From positions 372,001 to 436,000 of the forward strand of contig CBDCMR010000003.1 of assembly GCA_965219035.1 (NCBI GenBank): a DNA stretch of 64,000 nt, written 5' to 3'. The position numbers and the translations under genes are program-made. Below, one piece after another: positions 31,199 to 39,995 of this stretch (position 1 is its first letter; each line of letters begins with the position of its first letter). The notes below the pieces were generated by a model that was not told where the DNA came from, ran no database searches, and saw only the letters and a program-made list of their open reading frames with translations. Source of the stretch: CBDCKN01 sp965219035. GTDB taxonomy: Bacteria > Gemmatimonadota > Gemmatimonadetes > Longimicrobiales > Gaopeijiaceae.

Positions 31199-31771
31199 AT
31201 GGCTGCCAAGCAGTTCACGATGGCCACTCTGGCCGGCGGGGTGGCTGTGTTGGTCATGGGGTTCCTTCTCTACGGCCTGCTGTTGATGGACTTCTACACC
31301 GCCAACGCGGCTCCCGGGGCCTACAAAGAGGTGCCGATCTGGTGGGCACTGATCGGGGGACAAGTCCTCTTCGCGGGCTTCCTCACCATGATCATGGGCT
31401 GGCGAGGGGATTCCTCGGCAGGGGCCGGCTTGAAGACCGGCGCACTCGTGGGGCTCGTGCTGGGGGCAAGCTTCAACCTCACGTCCTACGGCACCGCGAA
31501 CATCGCGAATCTCACGGCCGCCCTCGTCGATCCCATCATAGCCATGATTATGACGGGCATCACCGGTGCGGTCATCGGTGTGGTCCTGGGCATGGGCAGC
31601 GCACCCGCGGTGGACGCGCCAGCCTCGATCGCTGAGCCCGCGCCGCCGCCGCCTCCACCGCCGGCCGCGGACGAGCACACCGGAGAGCGATCGGCCGGGA
31701 TATATAGCCTTTCGTGGCGGCAGCAGGTCCCCGGGACGCGGCGTCTAGAGAGCGTTCAAGGCGGCGCCTAG
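31199..31771 (+). CDS. DUF1761-like four-helix membrane protein
   Basis: 190 residues. Four hydrophobic segments begin AVLVMGFLLYGLLLMDFY and include WWALIGGQVLFAGFLTMIMG, matching DUF1761/related families of unknown function. After the fourth helix a Pro/Ala linker (AEPAPPPPPPPAADEHTGE) leads to a 25-residue tail without homology. ATG 31199 follows GGAGGAAGAG, which decides against upstream starts. Confidence 0.75.
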   Translation: MAAKQFTMATLAGGVAVLVMGFLLYGLLLMDFYTANAAPGAYKEVPIWWALIGGQVLFAGFLTMIMGWRGDSSAGAGLKTGALVGLVLGASFNLTSYGTANIANLTAALVDPIIAMIMTGITGAVIGVVLGMGSAPAVDAPASIAEPAPPPPPPPAADEHTGERSAGIYSLSWRQQVPGTRRLESVQGGA

Positions 31772-31789
31772 CGTCGCGCCTCGAGGATC

Positions 31790-32195
31790 TGGTTCACCAA
31801 AGTGTAGTTGGCTCGATGCCTCCGAGCGCCGGAGGCCGATCACACTTGCGCAGAGATCCCCTAGGCCGCGGGGCGTCCCCCGCTGTAGAAGGCGTTCGAG
31901 AGCAGCCGAAACGTCCCGTGGGTCTGCATCTCCGATGCCGCCAGCGTACTCCGCGGGCACATCCTGTTCATCGTGCCCCTCCACCAGCCGGTCGAGGGGG
32001 ATCTCCGACGGGATCATGATGACGTCCAGCCGGCTGAGGAAATCGGGGTCGCGGACGTCTTCGTTGGACAGGCTCCGGAAGGAAAAGATCTCGAAGTACT
32101 CCAGGACGCCGTCCCACCGGGCGAGCTTCTCGTCCGTCCCCGTGGCGAAGCCGAAGTGGCTTTCGGGGGGTGGACGGAGCCGTGCCCACGCCCGA
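31790..32195 (-). pseudogene. M14 zinc-carboxypeptidase C-terminal scar
   Basis: The minus strand contains GFATGTDEKLARWDGVLEYF, then NEDVRDPDFLSRLDVIMIPS and EGHDEQDVPAEYAGGIGD. This is the C-terminal class-I-amidotransferase-like part of large secreted M14 peptidases. The catalytic domain is missing and the end runs out of frame (RGTPRGLGDL). A short remnant of the CTAG element lies just upstream (32211-32269). Confidence 0.6.
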
Positions 32196-32210
32196 GACTG
32201 TTTGCTATAG

Positions 32211-32269
32211 TGTCCTTTGCCAAAGTGTCTCGGCCAGTCGAGGGCACGGCGCATCCGTGCGACGGAACA
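32211..32269 (+). mobile_element. Deletion derivative of the CTAG-inserting element
   Basis: TGTCCTTTGCCAAAGTGTCT and the next 30 bases match the left end of the complete copy at 50774, base for base with few changes. The sequence then jumps to GACGGAACA, resembling the right end. It lies between the M14 scar and tgt, so it may sit in the tgt upstream region. Confidence 0.6.
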
Positions 32270-32311
32270 CTGCCACATCCTATCACGGCTTCGAGCCTTC
32301 GCCTACCGACC

Positions 32312-33448
32312 ATGTTCGACTTTACCGTCCACGCCACCGACGGTCCGGCCCGCGCCGGGACCTTCGCCACGCCTCACGGCGACGTGCCGACGCCGGTCTT
32401 CATGCCGGTGGGCACCGTCGGGTCCGTGAAGGGGATCTCGCCGGAGGAGATCGCCGGCGTGGGCGCGTCCATGATCCTCGCCAACACCTACCACCTCTAC
32501 TTGCGCCCCGGTCACGAGGTGGTCCGCGACCTCGGGCAGATCCGCGCCTTCATGCGCTGGGATGGACCCGTCCTCACCGACTCCGGCGGCTATCAGGTCT
32601 TCTCTCTGGCCAGAATCAGGGAGATCCGGGACGACGGGGTGGCCTTCCAGAGCCACATCGACGGCTCTAGCCACCTCTTCATGCCCGAGGTCGTGATGGA
32701 CATCCAGCGGGCCCTGGGCGCGGATGTGGTCATGGCCTTCGACGAGTGCGCGCCGGGAGGCGTTGGGCGGGAGGCGGCCGAAGAGGCCAACCGCCGCACG
32801 CTGATGTGGCTCGAGCGCTGCCGGGTTCGCTTCGAGGAGCTGGACGCCGAAGGGCCGGCCGACCTCCAAAGTCTCTTCCCCGTGCTCCAGGGGAATGTCT
32901 TCGAGGATCTCCGCCTGGAGCAGCTGAGGGCCTTCCTCGACCTGGGTGACTGGGACGGCATGGGGATCGGAGGCCTGAGCGTGGGCGAGTCCAAGGACGA
33001 CATGTGGCAGGTGCTGGAGGCCCTTCACCCCGAGATCCCCTCGGGGATGCCGCGCTACCTAATGGGGGTGGGCTACCCCGACGACCTCCTGGAGGCGATC
33101 GTTCGCGGCTGCGACATGTTCGACTGCGTGGCACCCACCCGCAACGCCCGTCACGGCACGGCGTGGTCGGCCCACGAAGGCCAGATGAACCTGAAAGGGG
33201 CCCGCTTCATCCGGGACACGGACCCCATCGATTCCGATTGCGACTGCTACGCCTGCCGGGGCTACGACCGGGCGTACATACGGCATCTGTGCGTGTCGAG
33301 GGAGCGTTTCGGCGAGCGTCTCGTCTCGATCCACAACCTCCGATTTCTCATACGGCTGACCGAGGAGTCCCGGGAGCGCATCGCGGATGGTACCTTCCAT
33401 TCCTGGTCCCGGGACTGGCTGGAACGGTATCGGGCCGGCACGGAGTAG
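32312..33448 (+). CDS. tgt: tRNA-guanine transglycosylase (queuosine pathway)
   Basis: 378 residues. It exchanges guanine-34 of certain tRNAs for preQ1. VLTDSGGYQVFSLA with the active-site Asp, AFDECAPGG, LQGNVFEDLR and GIGGLSVGE are present. The nucleophile region FDCVAPTRNARHGTAW and the zinc site CDCYACRGYDRAYIRHL are intact. ATG 32312 starts at the homology; the upstream open frame runs through intergenic and scar sequence. It is the first gene of a long plus-strand housekeeping run. Confidence 0.97.
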   Translation: MFDFTVHATDGPARAGTFATPHGDVPTPVFMPVGTVGSVKGISPEEIAGVGASMILANTYHLYLRPGHEVVRDLGQIRAFMRWDGPVLTDSGGYQVFSLARIREIRDDGVAFQSHIDGSSHLFMPEVVMDIQRALGADVVMAFDECAPGGVGREAAEEANRRTLMWLERCRVRFEELDAEGPADLQSLFPVLQGNVFEDLRLEQLRAFLDLGDWDGMGIGGLSVGESKDDMWQVLEALHPEIPSGMPRYLMGVGYPDDLLEAIVRGCDMFDCVAPTRNARHGTAWSAHEGQMNLKGARFIRDTDPIDSDCDCYACRGYDRAYIRHLCVSRERFGERLVSIHNLRFLIRLTEESRERIADGTFHSWSRDWLERYRAGTE

Positions 33449-33510
33449 AGCAGTCGGATGACGCTCCTTCGGAGCGCCGCCACACATCCAGATTCTAGCG
33501 GAGACCGGTT

Positions 33511-33837
33511 TTGTCTGAGGCCGCGTTGGCATTGTTGATGGCTCCCCGGCAAGGGGCGGACGGCATGTTCGTGTTCTTTCTGAACATGACGGCTGTGATT
33601 CTCATCTTCTACTTCCTCCTCATCCGCCCGCAGCGCAAGGAGCGGGAGCACCACAAGGAGATGATCGCCGCCATCGCGAAGGGCGACGAGGTGGTGACGA
33701 CGGGTGGGATCATCGGCACGGTGATCCGGGCGGAAGAGGATCGACTGATCATCAAAACGGGCGGCGAGACCAAGATCACCATCGAGCGGAGCCGGATCGC
33801 CAGGAAAGTCACCGCGGACACCGGGGCAGGCTCCTGA
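33511..33837 (+). CDS. yajC: YajC, Sec translocon auxiliary subunit
   Basis: 108 residues from TTG 33511 (ATG 33538 is also possible). One membrane helix FLNMTAVILIFYFLLIRPQR is followed by the cytosolic YajC core KEMIAAIAKGDEVVTTGGII. It works with SecD/SecF, which are not in the window. tgt-yajC adjacency is a common bacterial arrangement and supports the call. The next gene, def, starts two bases after its stop. Confidence 0.93.
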   Translation: MSEAALALLMAPRQGADGMFVFFLNMTAVILIFYFLLIRPQRKEREHHKEMIAAIAKGDEVVTTGGIIGTVIRAEEDRLIIKTGGETKITIERSRIARKVTADTGAGS

Positions 33838-33839
33838 GC

Positions 33840-34352
33840 GTGGCCATTCGGGACATCGTCCTTCTGGGCGAGGAGGTGCTCCGCACTCCCGGCGAGGAGA
33901 TCGCCGACTTCGACGACGACCTGCGTGCGATGGTGGAGGACATGTTCGAGACGATGTACCACGCCGAAGGCATCGGCCTGGCCGCTCCCCAGATCGGGGT
34001 GTCCCTGCGCCTGTGCGTCCTCGACGTCCGCGACGAGGACGCCCCCGAGTCGGGCCCGCTGGCCCTGGTGAACCCCGTCGTCTCGGAGGCCAGCAAGAAG
34101 ACGGATAAGGCCCCCGAGGGCTGCTTGAGCATCCCGGGTTTCGAGGAAGTCGTCAGCCGTCCCGCGCAGGTGACGGTGAAGGGCTTCGATCCCCACGGCG
34201 AGCCCGTGGAGGTCCAGGCGGAGGGGCTCCTGGGACGGGCTCTCCAGCACGAGATCGATCATCTGGACGGGATCCTCTTCATCGATCACATGAGCCCGCT
34301 CCAGCGCAAGATGCTCCTCAAGAAGTGGAAGAAGATCCAGGAGGAGGAGTAG
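33840..34352 (+). CDS. def: Peptide deformylase
   Basis: 170 residues with all three metal-site motifs: GIGLAAPQIG, EGCLSIPGF and QHEIDHLDGILF. It removes the N-formyl group from nascent proteins. GTG 33840 directly follows the yajC stop. It lies just before fmt, which adds that formyl group on tRNA, in the conserved def-fmt order. The C-terminal tail KKWKKIQEEE is charged. Confidence 0.97.
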   Translation: MAIRDIVLLGEEVLRTPGEEIADFDDDLRAMVEDMFETMYHAEGIGLAAPQIGVSLRLCVLDVRDEDAPESGPLALVNPVVSEASKKTDKAPEGCLSIPGFEEVVSRPAQVTVKGFDPHGEPVEVQAEGLLGRALQHEIDHLDGILFIDHMSPLQRKMLLKKWKKIQEEE

Positions 34353-34375
34353 AGGCCTGTGAGAACTAGCGGCCT

Positions 34376-35311
34376 GTGAAGATCCTCTTTTGGGGGACGC
34401 CGGCCTTCGCTGTCCCCTCGCTCCTCGCCTTGAGCGATGAAGGACACGACATCGTGGGGGTCGTCACTCAGCCCGACCGGCCGGCGGGTCGCGGTAGGCA
34501 GCTCAAGGCCTCGGCGGTGAAGGAGGCCGCCCTGGAGGAGGGCCTCACCGTTCTGGAGCCCGAATCGGCCGAGGGGGACGCCTTTCTGGAAGAGATATCC
34601 GGTCTGGGGGCGGATCTCTCAGTGGTGGTGGCCTACGGACAGATCCTCGAGGGCGAGGTCCTGGACGTGCCCCCCATGGGCTCCCTGAACCTTCACGCCT
34701 CGCTGCTTCCGGCCCTCCGCGGCGCCGCGCCTATCAACTGGTCCATCGTGCGCGGCGGCACCGTCACGGGCGTGACCGTCATGCGCATGGTGGAGAAGAT
34801 GGACGCCGGCCCCATCCTCTTTCAGATCGAGGAGCCTATCGACCCCAGTGAGACCGCCTCGGAGCTCACGACCCGCCTCTCTGAGATCGGTGCCGCAGCC
34901 TTGGTGGAGGCGCTGGCCCTCCTGGAGGCCGGCGTCGTCGAGGAGGAGCAGCAGGAGGAGTCGGCGGCTACTTACGCGCCCAAGGTGGACCGGGAGACGG
35001 CCCGCATCGACTGGACCGCATCGTGCTCGGAGGTGGCCAACCTGATCCGGGGGATGGACGCCGTGCCGGGAGCCTGGTCCGAGCTCGGGGGAGGCCCGGT
35101 GAAACTGTTCCGGCCCGAGGCCGAGCCGGATGTCACCCCCGAGGCGTCGCCGGGGACCATCGTGGACGCAGACCGGACTACGGGCTTGCTGGTGGCGGCC
35201 GGGGACGGCGCCGTCCGGATCGGCGAGGTTCAGCCGGCGGGGAAGAGCCGCATGAAGGCCGGCGACTGGGTGCTGGGCCGGGGAGCGAGCGCCGGCCAGC
35301 CATTCGGGTGA
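34376..35311 (+). CDS. fmt: Methionyl-tRNA formyltransferase
   Basis: 311 residues. The formyl-transfer domain starts KILFWGTPAFAVPSLLALSD and contains NLHASLLPALRGAAPINWSI plus a MDAGPIL segment, with Asn/His/Asp catalytic residues visible. The C-terminal tRNA-binding domain contains RIDWTASCSEVANLIRGMDA. GTG 34376 is chosen at the family start. Its TGA overlaps the GTG of thiE (35308-35311), coupling translation initiation and thiamine genes. Confidence 0.96.
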   Translation: MKILFWGTPAFAVPSLLALSDEGHDIVGVVTQPDRPAGRGRQLKASAVKEAALEEGLTVLEPESAEGDAFLEEISGLGADLSVVVAYGQILEGEVLDVPPMGSLNLHASLLPALRGAAPINWSIVRGGTVTGVTVMRMVEKMDAGPILFQIEEPIDPSETASELTTRLSEIGAAALVEALALLEAGVVEEEQQEESAATYAPKVDRETARIDWTASCSEVANLIRGMDAVPGAWSELGGGPVKLFRPEAEPDVTPEASPGTIVDADRTTGLLVAAGDGAVRIGEVQPAGKSRMKAGDWVLGRGASAGQPFG

Positions 35312-35922
35312 TCCCCAGGCTTCACGTCGTCACGGACGACGGGGTGCTCGCCCGGGAGGACTTTCAAGCCCGGGCTCTGAAGATCCTGGAGGCCGGCGGC
35401 CCCATCGCCTTCCATCTCCGGGGACCTCGCGCCACGGGGCGACGCCTCGTGGAGCTGGCCGGGGTGCTACGGGATCCGGCCGCCGCCTCCGGTGCCAAGC
35501 TTCTCGTGAACGACCGGGTGGACGTGGCCCTTTGCCTGGGGCTGGACGGTGCCCACCTGGGCCGCCGCTCCCTGCCACCCGCCGAGGCACGGGGGCTGCT
35601 GCGACCGGATCGCTTGGTGGGGGCCTCGGTGCACAGTGTGGAGGAAGCGGTGGAGGCCGCTCGGGGCGGTGTGGACTTCCTCTTCGTGGGAGTCCTTTGG
35701 GCGACCCCGTCCCACCCCGACGAAACGCCGGCGGGGCCGCAGCTGATCCGCGACGTGGGAGCGGCCGTCTCCGTGCCACTCCTGGGGATCGGGGGAGTAA
35801 CGCCCGAGCGGGTGCCACCGATCCTCGAGGCTGGAGGGCACGGCGCGGCGGTCATCAGCGGAATCTGGAATGTCCCCTCTTCAGGCGACGCCGTGCAGGC
35901 TTATCTTCAGGTCCTGGGGTAG
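35308..35922 (+). CDS. thiE: Thiamine phosphate synthase
   Basis: 204 residues of the ThiE TIM barrel that joins HMP-PP and thiazole phosphate. KLLVNDRVDVALCLGLDGAH and LGRRSLP, VGASVHSVEEA and LGIGGVTPERVPPILEAGGH are typical. GTG 35308 overlaps the fmt stop by four bases. No TPP riboswitch can precede it because it starts inside fmt, so control must come from the fmt transcript or be translational. Confidence 0.9.
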   Translation: MIPRLHVVTDDGVLAREDFQARALKILEAGGPIAFHLRGPRATGRRLVELAGVLRDPAAASGAKLLVNDRVDVALCLGLDGAHLGRRSLPPAEARGLLRPDRLVGASVHSVEEAVEAARGGVDFLFVGVLWATPSHPDETPAGPQLIRDVGAAVSVPLLGIGGVTPERVPPILEAGGHGAAVISGIWNVPSSGDAVQAYLQVLG

Positions 35923-35951
35923 CAAGAAACGACGCCAGGGCGAGGACAACC

Positions 35952-36188
35952 GTGACCAGCGAGCAGACAATGAGTGAACGGCAGACCATCCAAGTGCGCC
36001 TCAACGGCAAGGACCGGGAGATCGATTCGGGCCTCTCCGTTCAGGAGGTCGTCGAGTCCCTGGATCTCAACCCCAAGCTCATCGTCGTGGAGCTGAACAG
36101 GGAGATCCTCAGCCGGGACCGTTTCGGCGAGATTCAGGTCTCCCAAGGAGATCAGGTGGAGCTGGTCCACTTCGTGGGCGGAGGCTAG
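35952..36188 (+). CDS. thiS: Sulfur-carrier protein ThiS
   Basis: 78 residues, a ubiquitin-like fold ending VHFVGGG with the C-terminal Gly-Gly that carries the thiocarboxylate for thiazole formation. Core segments are IQVRLNGKDREIDSGLSVQE and NPKLIVVELNREI. GTG 35952 is preferred because GCGAGGA lies upstream. ATG 35970 would give a 72-residue protein nearer the family size, so the start is not certain. Confidence 0.92.
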   Translation: MTSEQTMSERQTIQVRLNGKDREIDSGLSVQEVVESLDLNPKLIVVELNREILSRDRFGEIQVSQGDQVELVHFVGGG

Positions 36189-36207
36189 AGGCCTCTAGAG
36201 GAACGAG

Positions 36208-37023
36208 ATGATACCGACCGATACAGAGGCCCGGGCAGAGGCCGCGGCGATCGACGATCCGCTGCGCATGGCGGATCAGGAGTTCGACTCCCGCCTGATT
36301 GTCGGGACGGGGAAATACCCCGACAACGACACCATGGTGAAGGCCATCCGGGCGTCCGGGACGGCCATGGTCACAGTGGCGGTTCGCCGCGTCGACGTGG
36401 ACCGCACCAAGGAGGAGGGCATCCTCTTCCACCTGGATCCGGACGAGTTCTTCCTCCTCCCCAACACCGCCGGGTGCTACACGGCCGAGGACGCCATTCG
36501 CTACGCCCGGCTGGCTCGGGCGGCGGGCTTCAACGAGTGGCTGAAGCTGGAGGTGATCGGGGACCAGGAGACGCTTCTGCCCGACACGCAGGCCACGCTG
36601 GAAGCCGCCAAGACGCTGGTGGACGAAGGCTTCAAGGTCATGGCCTACACCAATGACGACGTGGTCACGGCCCTCCGGCTCGAGGACGCTGGCTGCGTGT
36701 CGGTCATGCCACTTGCCAGTCCCATCGGCAGCGGGCTGGGCGTGGTAAACCCGTACTTCATCCGTGAGATCAAGCGGCGCTGCGACGTTCCCATCATCGT
36801 CGACGCCGGTGTGGGCACCGCGTCCGATGCCTGCGTCACCATGGAGCAGGGGGTGGACGGGGTCCTGATGAACACGGCCATCGCCACGGCCGACCATCCA
36901 GTCGCCATGGCCCACGCCATGAGGCTGGCCATCCAGGCGGGCCGGCTGGCGTATCTCGCGGGCCGTATGGAGTCCAAGGAGATCGCCATTCCGTCGTCGC
37001 CCATCCGGGGGATGCTGGACTGA
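36208..37023 (+). CDS. thiG: Thiazole synthase ThiG
   Basis: 271 residues of the ThiG TIM barrel. FDSRLIVGTGKYPDNDTMVK, the Schiff-base lysine in WLKLEVIGD, PLASPIGSGLGVVNP and VDAGVGTASDACVTMEQGVD are present. It assembles the thiazole phosphate with ThiS thiocarboxylate. The N-terminal 20 residues are an extension. The genes for ThiF, ThiH/ThiO and ThiC are not in the window. A glycine-oxidase-like flavoprotein elsewhere (18150-19319) could in principle supply the imine, but this is speculation. Confidence 0.96.
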   Translation: MIPTDTEARAEAAAIDDPLRMADQEFDSRLIVGTGKYPDNDTMVKAIRASGTAMVTVAVRRVDVDRTKEEGILFHLDPDEFFLLPNTAGCYTAEDAIRYARLARAAGFNEWLKLEVIGDQETLLPDTQATLEAAKTLVDEGFKVMAYTNDDVVTALRLEDAGCVSVMPLASPIGSGLGVVNPYFIREIKRRCDVPIIVDAGVGTASDACVTMEQGVDGVLMNTAIATADHPVAMAHAMRLAIQAGRLAYLAGRMESKEIAIPSSPIRGMLD

Positions 37024-37057
37024 GCTCGCCCTCCGACGCCCAGACCGCTTCCGAGCC

Positions 37058-38401
37058 GTGACGTCCCCCAGATCCGGGGCAGAGGTGACGCTGGGCCGGC
37101 GGGCCGCCCTCGAGATCCTCGGCGCGGTCGAGCGCGGTCAACGGTTGGACCGGGCCTTCGCCGATTCGTCCCATGCCCTCGACCCTCGGGAGCGCGGCTG
37201 GTGCCGCGAGCTGACGTACGGGGTCCAGAGGCTTCGCGGCCGTCTCGACCATCTGCTGGACCGGAAGGTTCAGAGGGGCCTCGATTCCGTGGATCCCGCC
37301 GTGCGGGACGCCCTCCGCCTGGGTCTGTATCAGATCCTCTACATGGACGGCGTGCCAGAGTACGCCGCCGTGTCGCAGGCGGTGGACCTGGCCCGCTCGG
37401 TTGGGGGCAAGGGTGTGGCGGGCTTCGTGAATACCGTCCTTCGGGCCGCCGCCGGCGAGGGTGGGGGCGAAAAGCACTTTCCGGACGTCGAAGCCGATCC
37501 GGCGGGGTTCCTGTCCGCCTGGGGATCCCACCCCCGGTGGCTCGTGGAGCGCTGGCTCAGGCGGTGGTCCCCGGCAGAGGTCTGGCGCCTCGTCCAAGCG
37601 AACAACGCGGTGCCCCCCATCTATCTGCGGTGTCTCCGGGATACTCCCGAGGAGGCCGTGGAACTCCTGGCCGGTGGCGGTATCGAGGCCGAGCCGGTGG
37701 GTTCTGGCACGGGATGTGTAGTGCTCCTCGGGGAATCCCCCCCCGTGGAGGCCCTGGCAGCGGTCCCGTCGGTGGTGCAGGATCCGGCGGCCGCCCTGGT
37801 GGTGCCGTACGCGGATCCGGAGCCCGGAGATCTGGTGGCCGACCTGTGCGCGGCGCCCGGCGGGAAGGCCATGGCCCTGGCCGCCAGGGGGAACGTGGTG
37901 CTGGCGGCGGACCGGTCCCTGGACCGCCTGCAGTTGCTACGGGAGAATGCGGAAAGGCTTGCCCACGGGCCTTGGGAGAGTCCCGGCTTCAGGGTCTCCG
38001 TGGTGCAGGCGGACACCCTGGCCCCCATTGTGGAGGGTGCCGACATGGCTCTGCTCGACGTGCCGTGTACGGGGACCGGCACGCTCCGGAGGAATCCGGA
38101 CGCACGCTGGAAGCTCAGTCCCGAGCGGCTGAAGGAGCTGGTGGCACTTCAGGAACGCATCCTGGAGGCGTGCACGAGCGTAGTATCGAGCGGGGGCTGT
38201 CTGGTGTACTCAACGTGCAGCCTGGAGCCGGAGGAGAACGAAGATCGGATTTCCGCGTTTCTGGAGCGGCATCCGGAGTTCGAACTGGAGTCGAGCTCGG
38301 GCGTGAGCGAGTCGTATCTGGACGAGCGAGGACGGCTTTACGTGCTGCCCCAGGACTCAGGGTTCGACGGCGCGTTCGCGGCCCGACTGAGAAGAGCGTA
38401 G
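37058..38401 (+). CDS. rsmB: 16S rRNA cytosine-967 C5-methyltransferase
   Basis: 447 residues. An N-terminal NusB-like RNA-binding domain (LYQILYMDGVPEYAAVSQAV) is followed by the methyltransferase with DLCAAPGGKAMALAARGN. The two catalytic cysteines are in LLDVPCTGTGTLRRNPDARW and LVYSTCSLEPEENED. GTG 37058 begins 35 bases after thiG. rsmB next to fmt is the usual order; here the thi genes are inserted between them. Confidence 0.95.
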   Translation: MTSPRSGAEVTLGRRAALEILGAVERGQRLDRAFADSSHALDPRERGWCRELTYGVQRLRGRLDHLLDRKVQRGLDSVDPAVRDALRLGLYQILYMDGVPEYAAVSQAVDLARSVGGKGVAGFVNTVLRAAAGEGGGEKHFPDVEADPAGFLSAWGSHPRWLVERWLRRWSPAEVWRLVQANNAVPPIYLRCLRDTPEEAVELLAGGGIEAEPVGSGTGCVVLLGESPPVEALAAVPSVVQDPAAALVVPYADPEPGDLVADLCAAPGGKAMALAARGNVVLAADRSLDRLQLLRENAERLAHGPWESPGFRVSVVQADTLAPIVEGADMALLDVPCTGTGTLRRNPDARWKLSPERLKELVALQERILEACTSVVSSGGCLVYSTCSLEPEENEDRISAFLERHPEFELESSSGVSESYLDERGRLYVLPQDSGFDGAFAARLRRA

Positions 38402-38434
38402 CGGCGAGCCGCCGCGCCAAGGATCAGCAGCCTG

Positions 38435-39334
38435 ATGGCAGACTCAGGGAAGACAGGCAAGAACGGAAGCGATGAGGCAAGAGCGGCAGGGACGAGACTA
38501 GGCAGCTCGATTCGACGAAGGCGCCGCGGCGGCGGCCGAAGACCCCTGCGGGCGACCCTCGAGACGTGGTGGCACAACGTGCGGAGCTACAGACCCTCGC
38601 GCGGCACATGGGGCGTGGTGGCGTCCACGCTGCTTGTGGGGTTCGGGCTCGGCTACGTCATGGCCACGCGGGTCCTCTTCCCGGTCCCTCCGCGCCCCCG
38701 GGACCTCTTCGAGATCCCCGACGTGCGCGGCGTCGATCGCTCGGCCGCCCTCCAGATGGTTCAGGCCGCGGGGCTACACCTGGCGGTGGTGGACTCGTTC
38801 AGCCACCCCACGGCGGTCAGAGGCCAAGTTCTTGGCCAGAGCCCTCTGGCCGGTCAGCTCTCCCTGGGCGGAGACACCGTCAACCTCACGCTGAGCCTGG
38901 GCCCCGTGCGACGACCGGTGCCCGACGTCGTCCGTCTCAGGGAGGGCTCGGCCCGCAACGTGCTGGAGGCGAGTGGGTTCACGGTGGCGGTGGACAGCCT
39001 GGAGGCCGATCTGCCGGCCGGCCGGGTCGTGGAAGTTCTCCCCGAGCCGGGCACGGAAGTGGATCTGCCCATGGAGGTCAGGATCGCGGTGAGCACCGGG
39101 CCACCCCTGGTGGCCATGCCTCTGCTCCTGGGAATCGAGCAGGCCACGGCCGAAGCGATGCTGGACTCGTTGGGGTTCGTGGTGTCGGAGATTCTCACCC
39201 GATTCCGCTTCGGCCGCGACCGGGGGCGGGTCGTCGAGCAGGACCCCCAGGCGGACAGCTTGCTGCCCCCGGGAAGCCCCGTTCGTCTGGTCATCGGGCG
39301 GCGCTCCAACACGCGCAGGAACCGTAGGAACTAA
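38435..39334 (+). CDS. Membrane-anchored PASTA-domain protein
   Basis: 299 residues. A basic cytosolic N terminus (SIRRRRRGGGRRPLRATLE) is followed by one helix (WGVVASTLLVGFGLGYVMAT) and three extracytoplasmic PASTA repeats (about 90-155, 160-225, 228-295). Examples are PDVRGVDRSAALQMVQAAGL and VPDVVRLREGSARNVLEASG. PASTA modules usually bind muropeptides and are found on PBPs and Ser/Thr kinases, but no kinase or penicillin-binding domain is attached. It may be a wall sensor or scaffold. The tail NTRRNRRN is basic. Confidence 0.85.
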   Translation: MADSGKTGKNGSDEARAAGTRLGSSIRRRRRGGGRRPLRATLETWWHNVRSYRPSRGTWGVVASTLLVGFGLGYVMATRVLFPVPPRPRDLFEIPDVRGVDRSAALQMVQAAGLHLAVVDSFSHPTAVRGQVLGQSPLAGQLSLGGDTVNLTLSLGPVRRPVPDVVRLREGSARNVLEASGFTVAVDSLEADLPAGRVVEVLPEPGTEVDLPMEVRIAVSTGPPLVAMPLLLGIEQATAEAMLDSLGFVVSEILTRFRFGRDRGRVVEQDPQADSLLPPGSPVRLVIGRRSNTRRNRRN

Positions 39335-39381
39335 TTAGATTCACTGCCGTAGCAGATGACAGACCTCAGTCCAGTGATGAC

Positions 39382-39963
39382 ATGACCTCGGACGACACTC
39401 GAAAGCCGAGATACTCCGGCCTCCCTTACGCTTTCGCCCTTTTGGGTCTGGCTCTCGTGGTGCTCGTGGCATGGGTCAATCGGGATCGGCTCCAACCCGT
39501 GATCCCCGGAACCCCGGCACCGGAGTTCGCGGTGGCCGATCTGGACGGCGATATCGTCCGCCTGAGCGACCATCGAGGCCGCGTCGTCATGGTGAGCATC
39601 TGGGCGACTTGGTGCGGTCCCTGCCGGTACGAGATGCCCTCCATGGAGCGCCTCTACAAGGAGTTCGCCGACGAGGGCCTGGAGATCCTGGCCGTGAGCA
39701 TCGACGCCGAGGTCGGGACCTTCGATCTGTTCGGACGCCCCGGGGGCGACATCCAGGCGTTCGCCGATTCTTTGAGTCTGACGTTCCCCTTGCTCCACGA
39801 TCCCTCTGGCGGCATCCAGCAGGTGTATCAGACCACCGGAGTGCCCGAGACCTTCCTGGTCGGCAGGGACGGGATCATCTACAAGAAAGTGGCCGGTGGA
39901 ACCGAATGGGATGCGCCCGATCATCAGGAGCTGATCCGGCGGCTCTTGGCGACAACGGAGTGA
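39382..39963 (+). CDS. TlpA/ResA-like membrane-anchored thioredoxin
   Basis: 193 residues. One N-terminal helix (LPYAFALLGLALVVLVAWVN) anchors a periplasmic thioredoxin fold with WATWCGPCRYEMPSMERLYK (Cys-Gly-Pro-Cys). The cis-Pro loop is TTGVPETFLVGRDG. An insertion after the third strand (FGRPGGDIQAFADS) is typical of TlpA/AhpC-TSA members. It likely reduces disulfides of exported proteins, such as apocytochromes. Start ATG 39382 follows a weak ribosome site. Confidence 0.9.
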   Translation: MTSDDTRKPRYSGLPYAFALLGLALVVLVAWVNRDRLQPVIPGTPAPEFAVADLDGDIVRLSDHRGRVVMVSIWATWCGPCRYEMPSMERLYKEFADEGLEILAVSIDAEVGTFDLFGRPGGDIQAFADSLSLTFPLLHDPSGGIQQVYQTTGVPETFLVGRDGIIYKKVAGGTEWDAPDHQELIRRLLATTE

Positions 39964-39995
39964 CTCACCGCCCGACTCCGACGATCGGCTAGGTC

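Noticed and set aside
35250..35310. TPP riboswitch before thiE
   Set aside because: thiE starts inside the fmt coding sequence; no room and no THI-box-like sequence.
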